Positions 1 to 9,922 of a stretch of 51,290 bases of DNA are shown piece by piece. How positions within the stretch are numbered: position 1 is the stretch's first letter; the number at the start of each line of letters is the position of its first letter. The notes beneath the pieces are model-generated. The model did not search any database. It saw only the letters and a program-made list of their open reading frames with translations, and had not been told where the DNA came from. Origin of the DNA: JBAZHE01 sp964547855 (GTDB lineage: Bacteria; Patescibacteriota; Patescibacteriia; Patescibacteriales; WJLG01); NCBI GenBank assembly GCA_964547855.1, contig CAZJPG010000008.1:1-51290 (forward strand), read 5' to 3'. The position numbers and the translations under genes were made by a program.

Positions 1-3000
1 TATCGTGATCGTGAGAAGAATGTAACTTCCCAAGGTATAACAGAGGCGAGACAAAAAATAAAAGAGGCCATGGCAAAGAGAGAAAAAACATCTCCTGCCG
101 ATTCGAAGGCTGCAGCCGTAGCCAAGATCGATCGACAAATCGCCGAACCGGACGAAAAATTAGCCGATCCGGATTTAGGTTATAGTAATCAAAAATTAGC
201 AGAGAGGATAGCTATTAAAACAAGGGAAGTAGGAAAAGAAGTCAATGACGAAGAAGTCGATGATATAAGAGAGAGAATCAAAGAAGGCGACGATTCTCCG
301 GAGATGATCGAAAAAAGAAAAATACAAGAAGAACAAGGCTCTGTCGTTAAGATCAATTTGGCTCAGGCGGAAAGTGATCGGTCCAAGGCCGATGAGCAGA
401 AAAAATTGGAGGAGATGCGCCATCTAGATTCAGAAAAGGTCTCACACGGACTGCCTAAAAAATTCAAGGACAAGATAAAGGAGATAAGCGAGGGGATTCA
501 TAAAGAGAACGAAGAAGAGGTTCTTGTCCCAGAAAAAAATATTGAGACAAAACCCTTGACGATCGATGAAAAGTTGTCGGAATTGGATAGATTAGTTTCC
601 AGTGAAGACATATTAGACCACCATCAGGCTGCGGAGATATTAAGAGGATTGTCGGAGGAAGAAGAAAAATATTTGGTCAAAAATATAAAACCAGAAACAG
701 CTAAGCGCTTACAGGAAATAGAAGTGCCGGAGTTCGGTCGCCGTCCCAAAAGAGTTCCAGAGATCAGCGACGAGGAAAAACTTAAGAAAAGAGCGGAGCA
801 AGCAAAAGCTGACAAAGACGATTTAAAAAAGAGAAAATATTCATCCGAGGATAAGTCGGATTATTTGCAGTTTCAACAAAAAACAATTGATCCTAGAAGG
901 CAATGGCGCGATGATTTACAAGAAAAACCAGAGCAAAAAGATGTTCAGAATAGTGAAGAAGAGACTGTTTTCGAGGTCAATGTTCCAGCTGATGAAAAAG
1001 TCTCTGTTGCTGAATCGTCCAAAATTGTAGACGAAGAAGAGGTTGTATTTGAATCAAAAATATCTGCAGATGAGAAAAATATTGATAATGAGGCGATTAA
1101 GGAAAACTCTCACGAAACAATCGTTTCTTCTATAGAAAAGTCTTTTGCCGATAATTTTGGTATAACAGCCGAAGATTTGAAAGGCATCGATGGTTTTCAA
1201 GAGTTGTCTGACGGACAGAAGTCTTTTGTTTTGGAAAATTTGCGTCAAATTTCTTTAGGTAGAGTAAAAGAGGGTAGCGAGATCGAGTTCGAGGAGAAAA
1301 CTAAACAGATAGCTAGAGAGAAAAAGGGTCTTGGTAAGATCGGTTCTTTGGCCATGAACAACCTTTTGAAGAATTTTAAGATGGCCAGCATTGAAAGACG
1401 GAAAGCGATCGAGGTAACCGCTGGAGGAATAAAAGATCATGGCGAAGTTTTGCGATCATTGGTCGATGGAATGAAAGATGGTCCGGAAGTCATTGAGAAA
1501 GATGGTCAATTGGAATTGCAATTCGCTTCTTTGGAAATATGGCACAACGAAGGTGAAAAAGAAATAGCCGAGAGCTTTAATTCGGCCGCCAGCCGTTTTA
1601 TGACCATTCCTAAGGAGTGGGGGTATGAAAACGCTACTTCTGAACAGAAGAAAAAGTACGAAGAAGCTAAACAAGAATACGAATCGGCTAGGTCGGAATA
1701 TTTAGACTTGGAGGTTGTTTGGCATGGAGAGAAGTGGGCTTGTCAGGATATAAATTCCATAGATGAAAAAATACAACTCAATCAATTATTGAATCATAAC
1801 CCCGCGGCCGAAGAGGAGCTCTTAGCTTTATCCACTAAATCAGAGTTATCTAAGGGGATAATGAATTCTTTAAAGTCTAGCCGCGGCCGTGGCGTTTCTA
1901 TGAGTGTCGGTTTTGCCGCTAGGAGCTTAGCAGTATCGACTTTAGGCGCTGCTGGTTCGTTGGTTGCGGCTCCGATAGTTGGAGGAGTGATTGGTGCTTG
2001 GCGTGGCAAGGTTAGGGCAGAAAAGGCGATAGAAAATCAGGACAAAAAAGCAAGACGAGGCGAAGGTGTGGTAGATAAAAAAGCCAATGCTTTCGTGTCG
2101 GCGGTTCATTTGATCAAGAGATTGAATGATCTGTCTGCTCAATATAATGAACTAAAGATGGCTGATGGTGCGGCTAAAGCTGGGGCGGTGATGGCATCCC
2201 TTAAGACTAGGATAGATTTTATCCAAGAGAAATTAGATAACGGCTTAGTTGATTTTGGTACGGCGGTTGATTATTCGGAAAAGACGAGACAAGAGCAGGC
2301 GAGCGAATTTTCTGGGGAAGAGAAGCATGAAGGAGTGATCGGTAATCAGTTCTCTTTAATTCAAAGCCTTGCCCAGGCCAAGGCTTTGGTTGTGGCAGAG
2401 AACTTTAAAGTCGAGGATGGCTCTTTAAACGAGAGATTGGAGAGATTTTTGGAGTTTAATAAAAACAAGATCGGAGACGAGCGCAAAAAGTATGTTAGAA
2501 ACGAGATAAAGAAAGGTGCTTTGACTTGCGCTGGATTCGCTTTGGCTGGCGCCGCTTTCCGTGATGTGGCCGGTGATTGGTTCGGTTGGAACAAGGGGCA
2601 TGGATCAGTGATAAAGAGTGGCGTATCAAAGGCTAGAGAATTCATAAGAAGTGGTTCCAATGTCGAAGCTTCACCTAGCACCCCGGATGATTTCAGCCAA
2701 ACGATCGTTAATCTTTCCGGTGATAAGGTGCCAGAGGTTGGTAAAGTTTTTGTGGATGAGAAAGGTGTATCGATCGGAGAAAATAAATATTTCGGCGGTA
2801 AGACGGTTTGGGGTGAGGCTGAAAAACAAATCGCCGCTTGGCGCGGAGTCGAAGGCAAGATGCCACTTAAAGATATAGATAAAGTCAAAGACCTGATTGT
2901 TGCCCATCCGGAAAACTATGGGCTACAGGCCGGTGATAATGTCGACGATCTCACTTCCGCCCAACTTAGAAGCGTTGATTGGGACCGCGCTCTGGCCGAT

Positions 3001-5544
3001 GCCCATTTGAATAAGGATTTCGATGTGGTCGAAAACAATTATGTCATTAAAAATAATGACCTCAAACTCACTGAAAAATTCAAAGAACAGATCGCTGGCA
3101 ATAAAGAACAAGAATCGATAAATAATCTTGAGAATACATTGAAGAATGTCGGCTTTAAAGGAGTTGTTCCTATGAACAAGGCTGTAGAAGTTTTGCCAAC
3201 AGAGGAGGTTACCACCGTTGTCGGCTCTCCTGATCATCTCAAGGCTTTTATAGACGACCCAGATTCGAAAAAAACTTTAGAGGAGATGTCCAAGAAAGCG
3301 CTGACTTATTTCAATGGTCAGAATAAGTGGGCCGATCGAACCGCGGCCGCTAATGAGCTTGGCTTAATGAAAAAAACGATCGAAGAAGAGTTCGGTGGTA
3401 CGGTCGGTTTTGACGAGCATGGCACAGTGAAGATAAACATGCCTGATGGATCTTCTAAGATACTCTTTTCTCCGGAAGCACAGGCCAAAGTCGATGTGTC
3501 CGATATTAAGATAGAAAATTCTGGTAACGGGGACGCTAGGGTGGAGGTTGCCGCGGCGATTAAAGGTGGTCAGATCGATCTAAATCAGGAGATGTTAAAC
3601 AAACTTTCTCCGGCCGATCGTCGAGCTGTGGAAATTACGGCCAAAAACCTTAGAGTATTGGCTAATAATTTAAAAAGATTACCAGAGAACTCTTCTCAGG
3701 CAGCTGGTCTTCGTAAGACGATGGGGGCGATCATGAATTCTGCCGAGGACAAATTCGGCAAAGGCGTCTTCGGAAAAGATTTAACCATGGTCGTTAGGGG
3801 TGCTGATATGCCTGCCGGTGGCGGCACGGCTATGATGGGAGTGGCTAAGCGCGGCATGCTGGATATGGATCAGGCTAATAGAGTAGCAGCTTCTCGTCCT
3901 ATGAGCGTCGCAGAGCTTGATGAGACGACTAAAGACATTCCGGATAAATTCGACAAACTTAAAGTTTCCGTCGATGATCAGCAAGAGAACCCTATCTTTG
4001 ATTTAAAGGAAATTAAAGTCGCAAACAAAGCCGGAGTCACTCCTTCTGCAGAGGCGGTTAGCGTAAGCAACGATGAAACTAGTGTTGTGGCTGAAAATTC
4101 TGGTTTGCAAACAGAAAAGATCCTTGACAATGATAAGACGCTTAACCTCGATTCGTTTAAAGGAGTGAAAAATAATCCTCTTGGAGAGTTTCCGCAAAAA
4201 GAGTTAGTTTTTTCTTCTGATAAGATTTCTGGGGTAGAAAAAGCTGAACTCGATAATTATTTCAAGGAGACCTTGGCCGAAAGAAATGAAACAGTTAAGC
4301 AGCTTGCGGATTGGAAGGCTAAATATGGTGATCGACCTCAGTATAAAATTTTTGAAAAAGAGGTTGAAAAGGAGGTGTCCAGAATGAATGGTCAGTTAGA
4401 ATCTGTAGCTAAATATGCCGCCGGTAAATACGATGGTGAAATGAAAGTCTCCGTTTCTGGTAATATGGACCCAGCAAAGGCGGCCGATATGAGCTTAGAA
4501 AGACTAGCCTCTCGGACTAAGCTTTGGACGGTTAAAGAGTCTTCAGAAGAGGCTTGGGGTGAATTACACAAAGAATTGGAAACTCTTGGTGGTAAAAAAG
4601 TAGGACAAACTGTTGGTGGCACCGCAGAAAGGGCTAGCGCTCAAGCAAACGGTCAGATCATTGAACAGCAGGATGTCGTCGAGAATAAGCCGACCATCGA
4701 AAAAACACCAGCAATAGAAAAAAACACACCTCCTCAAATAAAGGAGCAGGTCGTTAATAAGGGGGATGCTTTGCCGCCAAGGCCAGAAGGCTCTCACCCA
4801 GTAGCTTCTAAGTCAGTGGTCGAGAAGGTCGAAGTAAACGCGCCCAAGGCCGTCGAGAACGTCCCAGCTTCGGAGATGCCGGCGACTATGACACTGCAAG
4901 AAGCTAAAACTTTCGACCAGCCATTCACCGACCCGAAGTTGATTACATCTTTAGCCGAGCAAGGATCTTATATAAATTTGCGCAATGTGCCAGAGGTATC
5001 TAAAGAAGTTTTGAAGGCTATATCCGATCAAAAAAATGGCAAGGTGTTCAATCTTATCGGGCTAGACGCTAATCGTCTAGATGACGAATCGTGTCGCTTG
5101 TTGGCTACCATGAAAAAGAGTGGCAAAGTGCTTATTTATGATGATGTTTTAAAGAAAGTTGAGAGCATCGCTGGAAATGGCAAGGTGGAAGGTGTCGTCG
5201 AAGATTTATCTCAGAATGATTTTGTTGATTTGAAGACGGAAATAGATAGTCTTTATGGTAAGTTAAGATATGGTGATTGGTCTAGGTTTGTGGATGGAGG
5301 AGTAACTGGAAAAGTGATAAATGACGATATGCAGAACATGGTCGAGAGCGATATGATTCGTTATACTGGCTTAATAAAGCAAGGATTAGAAGAAATGAAA
5401 ATGGCCGATAATCCCAAAGATTTAGCGGCTTTAAGAAGCGGCCTAAAACAAGTCATGGAAATGTCGGAAAAAAGATATGCTGGTCGTTTGGGTGTTAAAA
5501 AGATATATAGCGACTCACTGCGTAAATTAGCCGGAATGTCTTAA
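1..5544 (+). CDS. Giant Lys/Glu-rich protein of unknown function, 5' end outside window
   Basis: The frame is open from base 1 and the first in-frame ATG is at 70. No ribosome-binding site precedes that ATG and 23 sense codons lie upstream, so the gene probably starts before the window and at least 1824 aa are visible. Counting from that Met, residues 1-300 are almost all charged (K/E/D) and look like coiled coil or disordered protein. Around 605-646 is a Gly/Ala-rich hydrophobic stretch (ending VGGVIGAWRGK), and a second short one lies near 815-830 (ALTCAGFALAGAAF); either could span or contact a membrane. The rest is again charged, with a Pro-rich stretch around 1545-1600 and a globular-looking last 200 residues. 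I recognise no catalytic motif or family. A terminator follows the stop. Unusually large lineage-restricted proteins are known from CPR genomes; a structural, surface or secretion-linked role is only a guess. Confidence 0.85.
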   Translation, partial: YRDREKNVTSQGITEARQKIKEAMAKREKTSPADSKAAAVAKIDRQIAEPDEKLADPDLGYSNQKLAERIAIKTREVGKEVNDEEVDDIRERIKEGDDSPEMIEKRKIQEEQGSVVKINLAQAESDRSKADEQKKLEEMRHLDSEKVSHGLPKKFKDKIKEISEGIHKENEEEVLVPEKNIETKPLTIDEKLSELDRLVSSEDILDHHQAAEILRGLSEEEEKYLVKNIKPETAKRLQEIEVPEFGRRPKRVPEISDEEKLKKRAEQAKADKDDLKKRKYSSEDKSDYLQFQQKTIDPRRQWRDDLQEKPEQKDVQNSEEETVFEVNVPADEKVSVAESSKIVDEEEVVFESKISADEKNIDNEAIKENSHETIVSSIEKSFADNFGITAEDLKGIDGFQELSDGQKSFVLENLRQISLGRVKEGSEIEFEEKTKQIAREKKGLGKIGSLAMNNLLKNFKMASIERRKAIEVTAGGIKDHGEVLRSLVDGMKDGPEVIEKDGQLELQFASLEIWHNEGEKEIAESFNSAASRFMTIPKEWGYENATSEQKKKYEEAKQEYESARSEYLDLEVVWHGEKWACQDINSIDEKIQLNQLLNHNPAAEEELLALSTKSELSKGIMNSLKSSRGRGVSMSVGFAARSLAVSTLGAAGSLVAAPIVGGVIGAWRGKVRAEKAIENQDKKARRGEGVVDKKANAFVSAVHLIKRLNDLSAQYNELKMADGAAKAGAVMASLKTRIDFIQEKLDNGLVDFGTAVDYSEKTRQEQASEFSGEEKHEGVIGNQFSLIQSLAQAKALVVAENFKVEDGSLNERLERFLEFNKNKIGDERKKYVRNEIKKGALTCAGFALAGAAFRDVAGDWFGWNKGHGSVIKSGVSKAREFIRSGSNVEASPSTPDDFSQTIVNLSGDKVPEVGKVFVDEKGVSIGENKYFGGKTVWGEAEKQIAAWRGVEGKMPLKDIDKVKDLIVAHPENYGLQAGDNVDDLTSAQLRSVDWDRALADAHLNKDFDVVENNYVIKNNDLKLTEKFKEQIAGNKEQESINNLENTLKNVGFKGVVPMNKAVEVLPTEEVTTVVGSPDHLKAFIDDPDSKKTLEEMSKKALTYFNGQNKWADRTAAANELGLMKKTIEEEFGGTVGFDEHGTVKINMPDGSSKILFSPEAQAKVDVSDIKIENSGNGDARVEVAAAIKGGQIDLNQEMLNKLSPADRRAVEITAKNLRVLANNLKRLPENSSQAAGLRKTMGAIMNSAEDKFGKGVFGKDLTMVVRGADMPAGGGTAMMGVAKRGMLDMDQANRVAASRPMSVAELDETTKDIPDKFDKLKVSVDDQQENPIFDLKEIKVANKAGVTPSAEAVSVSNDETSVVAENSGLQTEKILDNDKTLNLDSFKGVKNNPLGEFPQKELVFSSDKISGVEKAELDNYFKETLAERNETVKQLADWKAKYGDRPQYKIFEKEVEKEVSRMNGQLESVAKYAAGKYDGEMKVSVSGNMDPAKAADMSLERLASRTKLWTVKESSEEAWGELHKELETLGGKKVGQTVGGTAERASAQANGQIIEQQDVVENKPTIEKTPAIEKNTPPQIKEQVVNKGDALPPRPEGSHPVASKSVVEKVEVNAPKAVENVPASEMPATMTLQEAKTFDQPFTDPKLITSLAEQGSYINLRNVPEVSKEVLKAISDQKNGKVFNLIGLDANRLDDESCRLLATMKKSGKVLIYDDVLKKVESIAGNGKVEGVVEDLSQNDFVDLKTEIDSLYGKLRYGDWSRFVDGGVTGKVINDDMQNMVESDMIRYTGLIKQGLEEMKMADNPKDLAALRSGLKQVMEMSEKRYAGRLGVKKIYSDSLRKLAGMS

Positions 5545-5563
5545 AAAGTTTATCGAAAATAAT

Positions 5564-5597
5564 AAAAGTGGTCTTAATTAATAAGACCACTTTTTTT
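5564..5597. terminator. Bidirectional intrinsic terminator
   Basis: A 13-bp perfect stem (AAAAGTGGTCTTA with TAAGACCACTTTT), a 5-nt loop, and A/T tracts on both sides. It sits between the convergent giant-protein gene and the exported-protein gene and can serve both. Confidence 0.85.
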
Positions 5598-6030
5598 ATT
5601 TCCTGATTTTTTCAGGATCCAACAATTTAAGAGCGATGTATTTTTCGCTTGTCTCAAGCATTAATTCGCCTTTTTGGGCATATACAGTGCTAATTGACAT
5701 CTGTTCAGCTTTTTGTGGTGTTCCAAAAATCCCTTGGAGGAATTTTATGGCTGCCCAGGAGGCTGATAAGTCTGCCTTGTCTCTGGCGATGTCATTGTTT
5801 AGCGATTTTCCGATGCCACCGACGATAATATTGATTGTGCCATCTTTTGCTGTCACCTTTGCAATAAAACCAAGGCAGGCACTACTATCCATTATGACGG
5901 ATATGTTCTTTGCTTGAAATTTTGCCTTCAAGCTGTTGGCGACAATGGCGCTGTCGCTTTCTTGATGATGGCGACGAGCGAATGATGTAGAAAAGATAAT
6001 AATGACGAATAGGACGGAAAAGCGTAACAT
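5596..6030 (-). CDS. Small exported protein, unknown function
   Basis: 144 aa. The first about 18 residues form a signal peptide (MLRFSVLFVIIIFSTSFA followed by RR), so the mature protein of about 125 aa is probably secreted or periplasm-like. The mature part alternates short polar and hydrophobic stretches (IIVGGIGKSL, YIALKLLDPEKIRK) and has one Cys, with no motif I recognise. The start is well supported: AAGGAG lies 7-12 bases upstream of the ATG, and a consensus promoter (TTGACA, 17 bp, TATAAT) lies 40-75 bases upstream. The gene is monocistronic, diverges from the MBL-fold gene and ends at a shared terminator. Confidence 0.75.
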   Translation of the reverse strand: MLRFSVLFVIIIFSTSFARRHHQESDSAIVANSLKAKFQAKNISVIMDSSACLGFIAKVTAKDGTINIIVGGIGKSLNNDIARDKADLSASWAAIKFLQGIFGTPQKAEQMSISTVYAQKGELMLETSEKYIALKLLDPEKIRK

Positions 6031-6078
6031 AGAGGCTCCTTTTGCTTGGTTGTAAAATGAACTGTTTTATATGTTATA

Positions 6079-6107
6079 ATTATAGCATAAATTTGTTATT
6101 TTGTCAA
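6079..6107 (-). promoter_or_regulatory. Sigma70-type promoter of the exported protein gene
   Basis: On the minus strand TTGACA (6107-6102), a 17-bp spacer and TATAAT (6084-6079): a perfect consensus. Confidence 0.8.
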
Positions 6108-6117
6108 TGAAAATTGT

Positions 6118-6145
6118 TTGACACCATTGCCGGATTTGCTATAAT
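6118..6145 (+). promoter_or_regulatory. Sigma70-type promoter of the MBL-fold/gyrA unit
   Basis: TTGACA (6118-6123), a 16-bp spacer and TATAAT (6140-6145), about 60 bases before the MBL-fold start. It is back to back with the minus-strand promoter at 6079-6107. Confidence 0.8.
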
Positions 6146-6204
6146 ATAAGCAAGGTCCTGGGGACGTTTAATTTTATTTTTATACTTTAATATTAGCTGT
6201 AAAT

Positions 6205-6855
6205 ATGTTTATTTCTTACTTGGGGCATTCCTGTTTTAAGATTCAGGACAAAATAGGTTCGGATGGGGTTACCGTAGTGACCGATCCGTTCGGAAAATCG
6301 TTTGGCTTGAAGGTTCCTAACTTCGAGGCCGATGTGGTCACGGTCAGTCATCAGCATGATGATCATAGCAATGTTTCAGCCTTGCGAGGTGATCCTTTTG
6401 TTATAGACGTCCCAGGAGAGTATGAGGTCAAGGGTGCGATGGTTATCGGAGTCGAGTCCTATCATGACGATAAGCAAGGAGAGGAGCGTGGAAAGAATAA
6501 TATGTATCGCATCGAGGTCGATGGCATTAGCATCGGTCATTTGGGAGATTTAGGACACACGTTGACCGACGAAGAGCTAGAACAGTTAGGAGTGATAGAT
6601 ATATTGTTAGTGCCAGTTGGCGGCAAGTACACCATTGACGCCAAGAAAGCGGTCGAGGTCGTGAATCAGGTCGAACCACGCATCGTCATCCCAATGCATT
6701 ATAAGCTGCCTGATTCCAATATCGATGTCGATGGCGTAGAGAAATTCATTAAGGAGTTGGGAGTCGAGCCGAGAAAAGAAGAGAAATTTAAGATGGTTAA
6801 AAAAGACCTGCCGCAAGACGGTATGGACTTAGTAGTGATGGAGGTCGCCAAATAA
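6205..6855 (+). CDS. MBL-fold metal-dependent hydrolase
   Basis: 216 aa, the usual length for the short metallo-beta-lactamase-fold family with N-terminus MxxxYLGHSCFKI (Lactamase_B_3/UPF0173-like). The metal-binding motif HxHxDH is present as H49-Q-H51-D-D53-H54; further candidate ligands are Asp in GHLGDLGH and His in IPMHYK near the end. The family contains metal-dependent hydrolases of varied or unknown substrate, expected to be cytoplasmic. No Shine-Dalgarno precedes the ATG, so with the -10 at 6140 the leader is about 50 bases. It is first in a unit with a small membrane protein and gyrA, which does not reveal its substrate. Confidence 0.85.
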   Translation: MFISYLGHSCFKIQDKIGSDGVTVVTDPFGKSFGLKVPNFEADVVTVSHQHDDHSNVSALRGDPFVIDVPGEYEVKGAMVIGVESYHDDKQGEERGKNNMYRIEVDGISIGHLGDLGHTLTDEELEQLGVIDILLVPVGGKYTIDAKKAVEVVNQVEPRIVIPMHYKLPDSNIDVDGVEKFIKELGVEPRKEEKFKMVKKDLPQDGMDLVVMEVAK

Positions 6856-6879
6856 TTAGTTTTTATCAAGGAGGAGAGT

Positions 6880-7200
6880 ATGGGCAAGCAATATCGTGAA
6901 AAAGACGCAAAGAAAATGGAGGTGGCCTGGGAGAAAGAGGAACGGGCCAAGCACACCGCTTTGCTTTCTGGAGTAGTTTTTTTTATGTTGTTGATCGTTT
7001 TTTTGTGGGCGATCAATACTAAGGGTTTGCTGGAGTTTTTGAATATGAATAAAAAGAAGAGTTTCAATATCGATGATTTTTCAGTTGAGTTCAATCAAGC
7101 TTTAAGCGACGTCTCGAATAAGTTAGGAGATATGAAGAACGATCCCGTTCCTGAAGGGTATAAAGGGAAAATCGACGGCGATCAGAAAGATAAACAATGA
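6880..7200 (+). CDS. Small single-pass membrane protein
   Basis: 106 aa. A charged N-terminus of about 28 residues is followed by one transmembrane helix (LLSGVVFFMLLIVFLWAI, about 30-48) and a polar C-terminal tail rich in Lys and Asp. AAGGAGGAG 4-12 bases upstream gives a firm start. It lies 24 bases after the MBL-fold gene and ends 4 bases before the first possible gyrA start, so the three are probably co-transcribed. No family recognised; the tail could be cytoplasmic or external. Confidence 0.75.
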   Translation: MGKQYREKDAKKMEVAWEKEERAKHTALLSGVVFFMLLIVFLWAINTKGLLEFLNMNKKKSFNIDDFSVEFNQALSDVSNKLGDMKNDPVPEGYKGKIDGDQKDKQ

Positions 7201-7204
7201 ATTT

Positions 7205-9808
7205 ATGAAGAAAGATAAACAAAACAAGAAGCAAAAGGAGGAAAAAGACGAGAAGAAGGAGGATATGAACGCTCAAGCGGCGTCCGAAGAGAATACGGAA
7301 AGCGCCGAAGATCAAAAGAGCGGTCCAAAGAGCGAAAGAGTTTTAGAGGCTACTAAGACCGAATATGGATTGATCGCCCCGCAGCCTTTGACCGAAGAAA
7401 TGAGTCGATCTTATCTCGACTATGCCATGAGCGTCATCGTGCAACGCGCCTTACCGGACGTTCGTGATGGGCTTAAGCCTGTCCATAGGCGTATTTTATA
7501 CGCCATGTGGTCGATCGGACTTAGGGCAGGGGCTAAATTCCGTAAGTCGGCGACTGTCGTCGGCGAAGTTTTGGGTAAATATCATCCTCATGGCGATAGC
7601 GCCGTCTATGATTCTATGGTCCGTTTGGCTCAGAATTTCTCTTTGCGCTATCCCTTGGTCCGCGGACAAGGTAACTTCGGTTCTTTGGACGGAGACAATG
7701 CGGCTGCCATGCGTTACACCGAAGCCAAGTTGTCGCATATAGCCGAAGAGATGCTTTTCGATATCGAGAAGGAAACGGTGGATTTCACACCGAACTTCGA
7801 TGGTTCGCAGAAAGAGCCTCGGGTCCTACCTTCGAAGCTTCCGAATTTGCTTTTGAACGGCACCATGGGAATCGCCGTCGGTATGTCCACGAACATTCCG
7901 CCGCATAACCTAAAAGAATTAGCTTCGGCCATTGGGCATTTGATCGACAATCCGGACGCTTCCGTCGATGACCTTTGTCAGTTCGTCAAAGGTCCTGATT
8001 TCCCGACCGGCGGTATCATTTATAATGAAAAGGAAATAAAGGAAGCCTATGCGACTGGTAAGGGTGGCATAGTTATGCGCGGCAAGGCTGAGATCGAAGA
8101 GACTAAGGGCGATAAATTCCAGATCGTTATTTCCGAGATACCTTACCAGGTCAACAAGGCTTCTTTGGTCGAGAAGATCGCGGAATTGGTCCGTGATAAG
8201 AAGATCGAAGGTATTAGGGATCTAAGAGATGAGTCCGATCGCGAGAAAAGCGTTCGTATCGTCGTCGAGCTGAAGAAGGAAGCATATCCAAAGAAGGTTT
8301 TGAACGCCTTGTACAAGATGACGCAGCTTCAGGACACTTTTCACGTCAACATGTTGGCCTTGGTGGATGGTATCCAGCCTAAAGTTTTAAATCTTAAGTT
8401 GATACTTGAGGAATATGTCAAACATCGTGAGGAGATAGTTAGGCGCCGCACTCAATATGAGTTGGACAAGGCCAAGGATCGCGCTCATATATTGGAAGGC
8501 TTGGTAATGGCCCTTGAGGATATCGATGCCATAATCAAGACGATCAAACAGTCCAAGGACAAAGAAGACGCTCGTATAAACTTGATGAAAAAATTCAAGA
8601 TGACGGAGCGTCAGGCTATCGCTATCTTGGAGATGAAATTGCAGCAATTGGCCAACTTGGAGCGCTTGAAGGTCGAGGAAGAATTGAAGGAAAAGAAAAA
8701 ATTGATCGATGAATTGGAGGCCATCCTTAAATCTCGCACCAGAATCCTTGGCATAGTTCGCAGTGAATTAGACGAGATAGCCGATAAATATGGCGACGAC
8801 AGGCGTACTGCCGTCATGGCTCGCGGCATCAAGGACTTCTCTATGGAGGATTTAGTGCCGAATGAGGAGGCCATCGTCATGATGACGCGCGACGGATATA
8901 TCAAGCGCATGCCGCCGGACACCTTCAAACAGCAGGAGCGCGGTGGCAAGGGAGTTATTGGCCTAACGACCAAGGAAGAGGATACGGTGGAATTCATGTT
9001 CAACACCATGACCCACTCCGATATGTTGATGTTCACCACTAAGGGGCGTGTCTTCCAACTTAAATCATATGAGATACCTGTCGCCTCTCGCACAGCCAAG
9101 GGCACACCGATCGTCAACTTCTTACAGTTGCTGTCAGAGGAAAAAATAACTTCGATCCTGCCTTTGGATAAGATAGCTGGTGCGGAATATCTGTTCTTCG
9201 CCACCGAGCAGGGCGTTGTAAAGAAGGTTAAGTTAGACTCTTTCTCCAATGTTCGACGCAATGGTTTGATCGCCATCAAGATGCATGGCGACGATCGATT
9301 GATATGGGCCAAGCCTACTTCTGGATCCGACGACATTCACCTTATAACTTCGGAAGGACAGTCGATCCGTTTCCATGAGGACGAAGTTAGGGAGATGGGA
9401 CGTAATGCGGCCGGTGTTCGCGGTATCAGGTTAAAGGGGAAAGATGCTGTAGTTGGAATGGGTGTCATCCCGACAGATAAAGAGAGACTGAAGAAATATC
9501 AAGTTTTGACGATAATGGAGAAAGGTTTTGGTAAGAGAAGTCCGCTGTCACTCTATAAAGAGCAGGGACGTGGCGGATCTGGTATCCGCACCGCTCATGT
9601 CGATGCTAAGACCGGCAAGATTACCAATGCCTTCGTGGTCAATTCCGAGTACATGGCAGATAAAGACTTGGTCATTATCTCCGACAAAGGACAAGTCATA
9701 AGATTGCCATTCAAACAGGTCAACGAATTAGGGCGCGATACTAAGGGTGTTAAGTTGATGCGCTTTAAGGAAGAAGGCGATAGCGTGGCCTGTGTCACCT
9801 GGGCTTAA
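7205..9808 (+). CDS. gyrA: DNA gyrase subunit A
   Basis: 867 aa from the first ATG. Gyrase A cuts and rejoins both DNA strands in the A2B2 complex to introduce negative supercoils. Visible: the DNA-binding start MSRSYLDYAMSVIVQRALPDVRDGLKPVHRR, catalytic Tyr at about 171 in RYTEAKL, a long coiled-coil region around 420-520, and the GyrA-box QERGGKG at about 577, which separates gyrase from topoisomerase IV ParC and marks the start of the six-bladed C-terminal beta-pinwheel. The start is uncertain: the ATG at 7205 has no ribosome-binding site, while the ATG at 7265 follows AAGGAGG with only 2 bases spacing; the extra 20 residues are Lys/Glu-rich. No acidic C-terminal tail. gyrB is not in the window. 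Confidence 0.97.
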   Translation: MKKDKQNKKQKEEKDEKKEDMNAQAASEENTESAEDQKSGPKSERVLEATKTEYGLIAPQPLTEEMSRSYLDYAMSVIVQRALPDVRDGLKPVHRRILYAMWSIGLRAGAKFRKSATVVGEVLGKYHPHGDSAVYDSMVRLAQNFSLRYPLVRGQGNFGSLDGDNAAAMRYTEAKLSHIAEEMLFDIEKETVDFTPNFDGSQKEPRVLPSKLPNLLLNGTMGIAVGMSTNIPPHNLKELASAIGHLIDNPDASVDDLCQFVKGPDFPTGGIIYNEKEIKEAYATGKGGIVMRGKAEIEETKGDKFQIVISEIPYQVNKASLVEKIAELVRDKKIEGIRDLRDESDREKSVRIVVELKKEAYPKKVLNALYKMTQLQDTFHVNMLALVDGIQPKVLNLKLILEEYVKHREEIVRRRTQYELDKAKDRAHILEGLVMALEDIDAIIKTIKQSKDKEDARINLMKKFKMTERQAIAILEMKLQQLANLERLKVEEELKEKKKLIDELEAILKSRTRILGIVRSELDEIADKYGDDRRTAVMARGIKDFSMEDLVPNEEAIVMMTRDGYIKRMPPDTFKQQERGGKGVIGLTTKEEDTVEFMFNTMTHSDMLMFTTKGRVFQLKSYEIPVASRTAKGTPIVNFLQLLSEEKITSILPLDKIAGAEYLFFATEQGVVKKVKLDSFSNVRRNGLIAIKMHGDDRLIWAKPTSGSDDIHLITSEGQSIRFHEDEVREMGRNAAGVRGIRLKGKDAVVGMGVIPTDKERLKKYQVLTIMEKGFGKRSPLSLYKEQGRGGSGIRTAHVDAKTGKITNAFVVNSEYMADKDLVIISDKGQVIRLPFKQVNELGRDTKGVKLMRFKEEGDSVACVTWA

Positions 9809-9830
9809 AAGGAAAAAGCTTTGAAATAAG

Positions 9831-9861
9831 AAAACCGCCGATGATTTATCGGCGGTTTTTT
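9831..9861 (+). terminator. Intrinsic terminator of gyrA
   Basis: A 12-bp stem (AAAACCGCCGAT with ATCGGCGGTTTT), 5-nt loop and T run, 22 bases after the gyrA stop. Confidence 0.85.
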
Positions 9862-9865
9862 GTTA

Positions 9866-9904
9866 ATAAAAAGAGGTGAAGATCCGTAAAGATCTCACCT
9901 CTTG
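9866..9904 (-). terminator. Intrinsic terminator of the membrane-protein gene
   Basis: On the minus strand AAGAGGTGAGATC pairs with GATCTTCACCTCTT and is followed by TTTATT. It lies just past the stop at 9923. Confidence 0.75.
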
Positions 9905-9922
9905 TTCGAGCTGTAAAAAACA

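Noticed and set aside
2361..2888. Long minus-strand open frames opposite the giant protein, gyrA and other long genes
   Set aside because: They lack ribosome-binding sites and family resemblance and are mirror frames of clearly coding plus-strand sequence.
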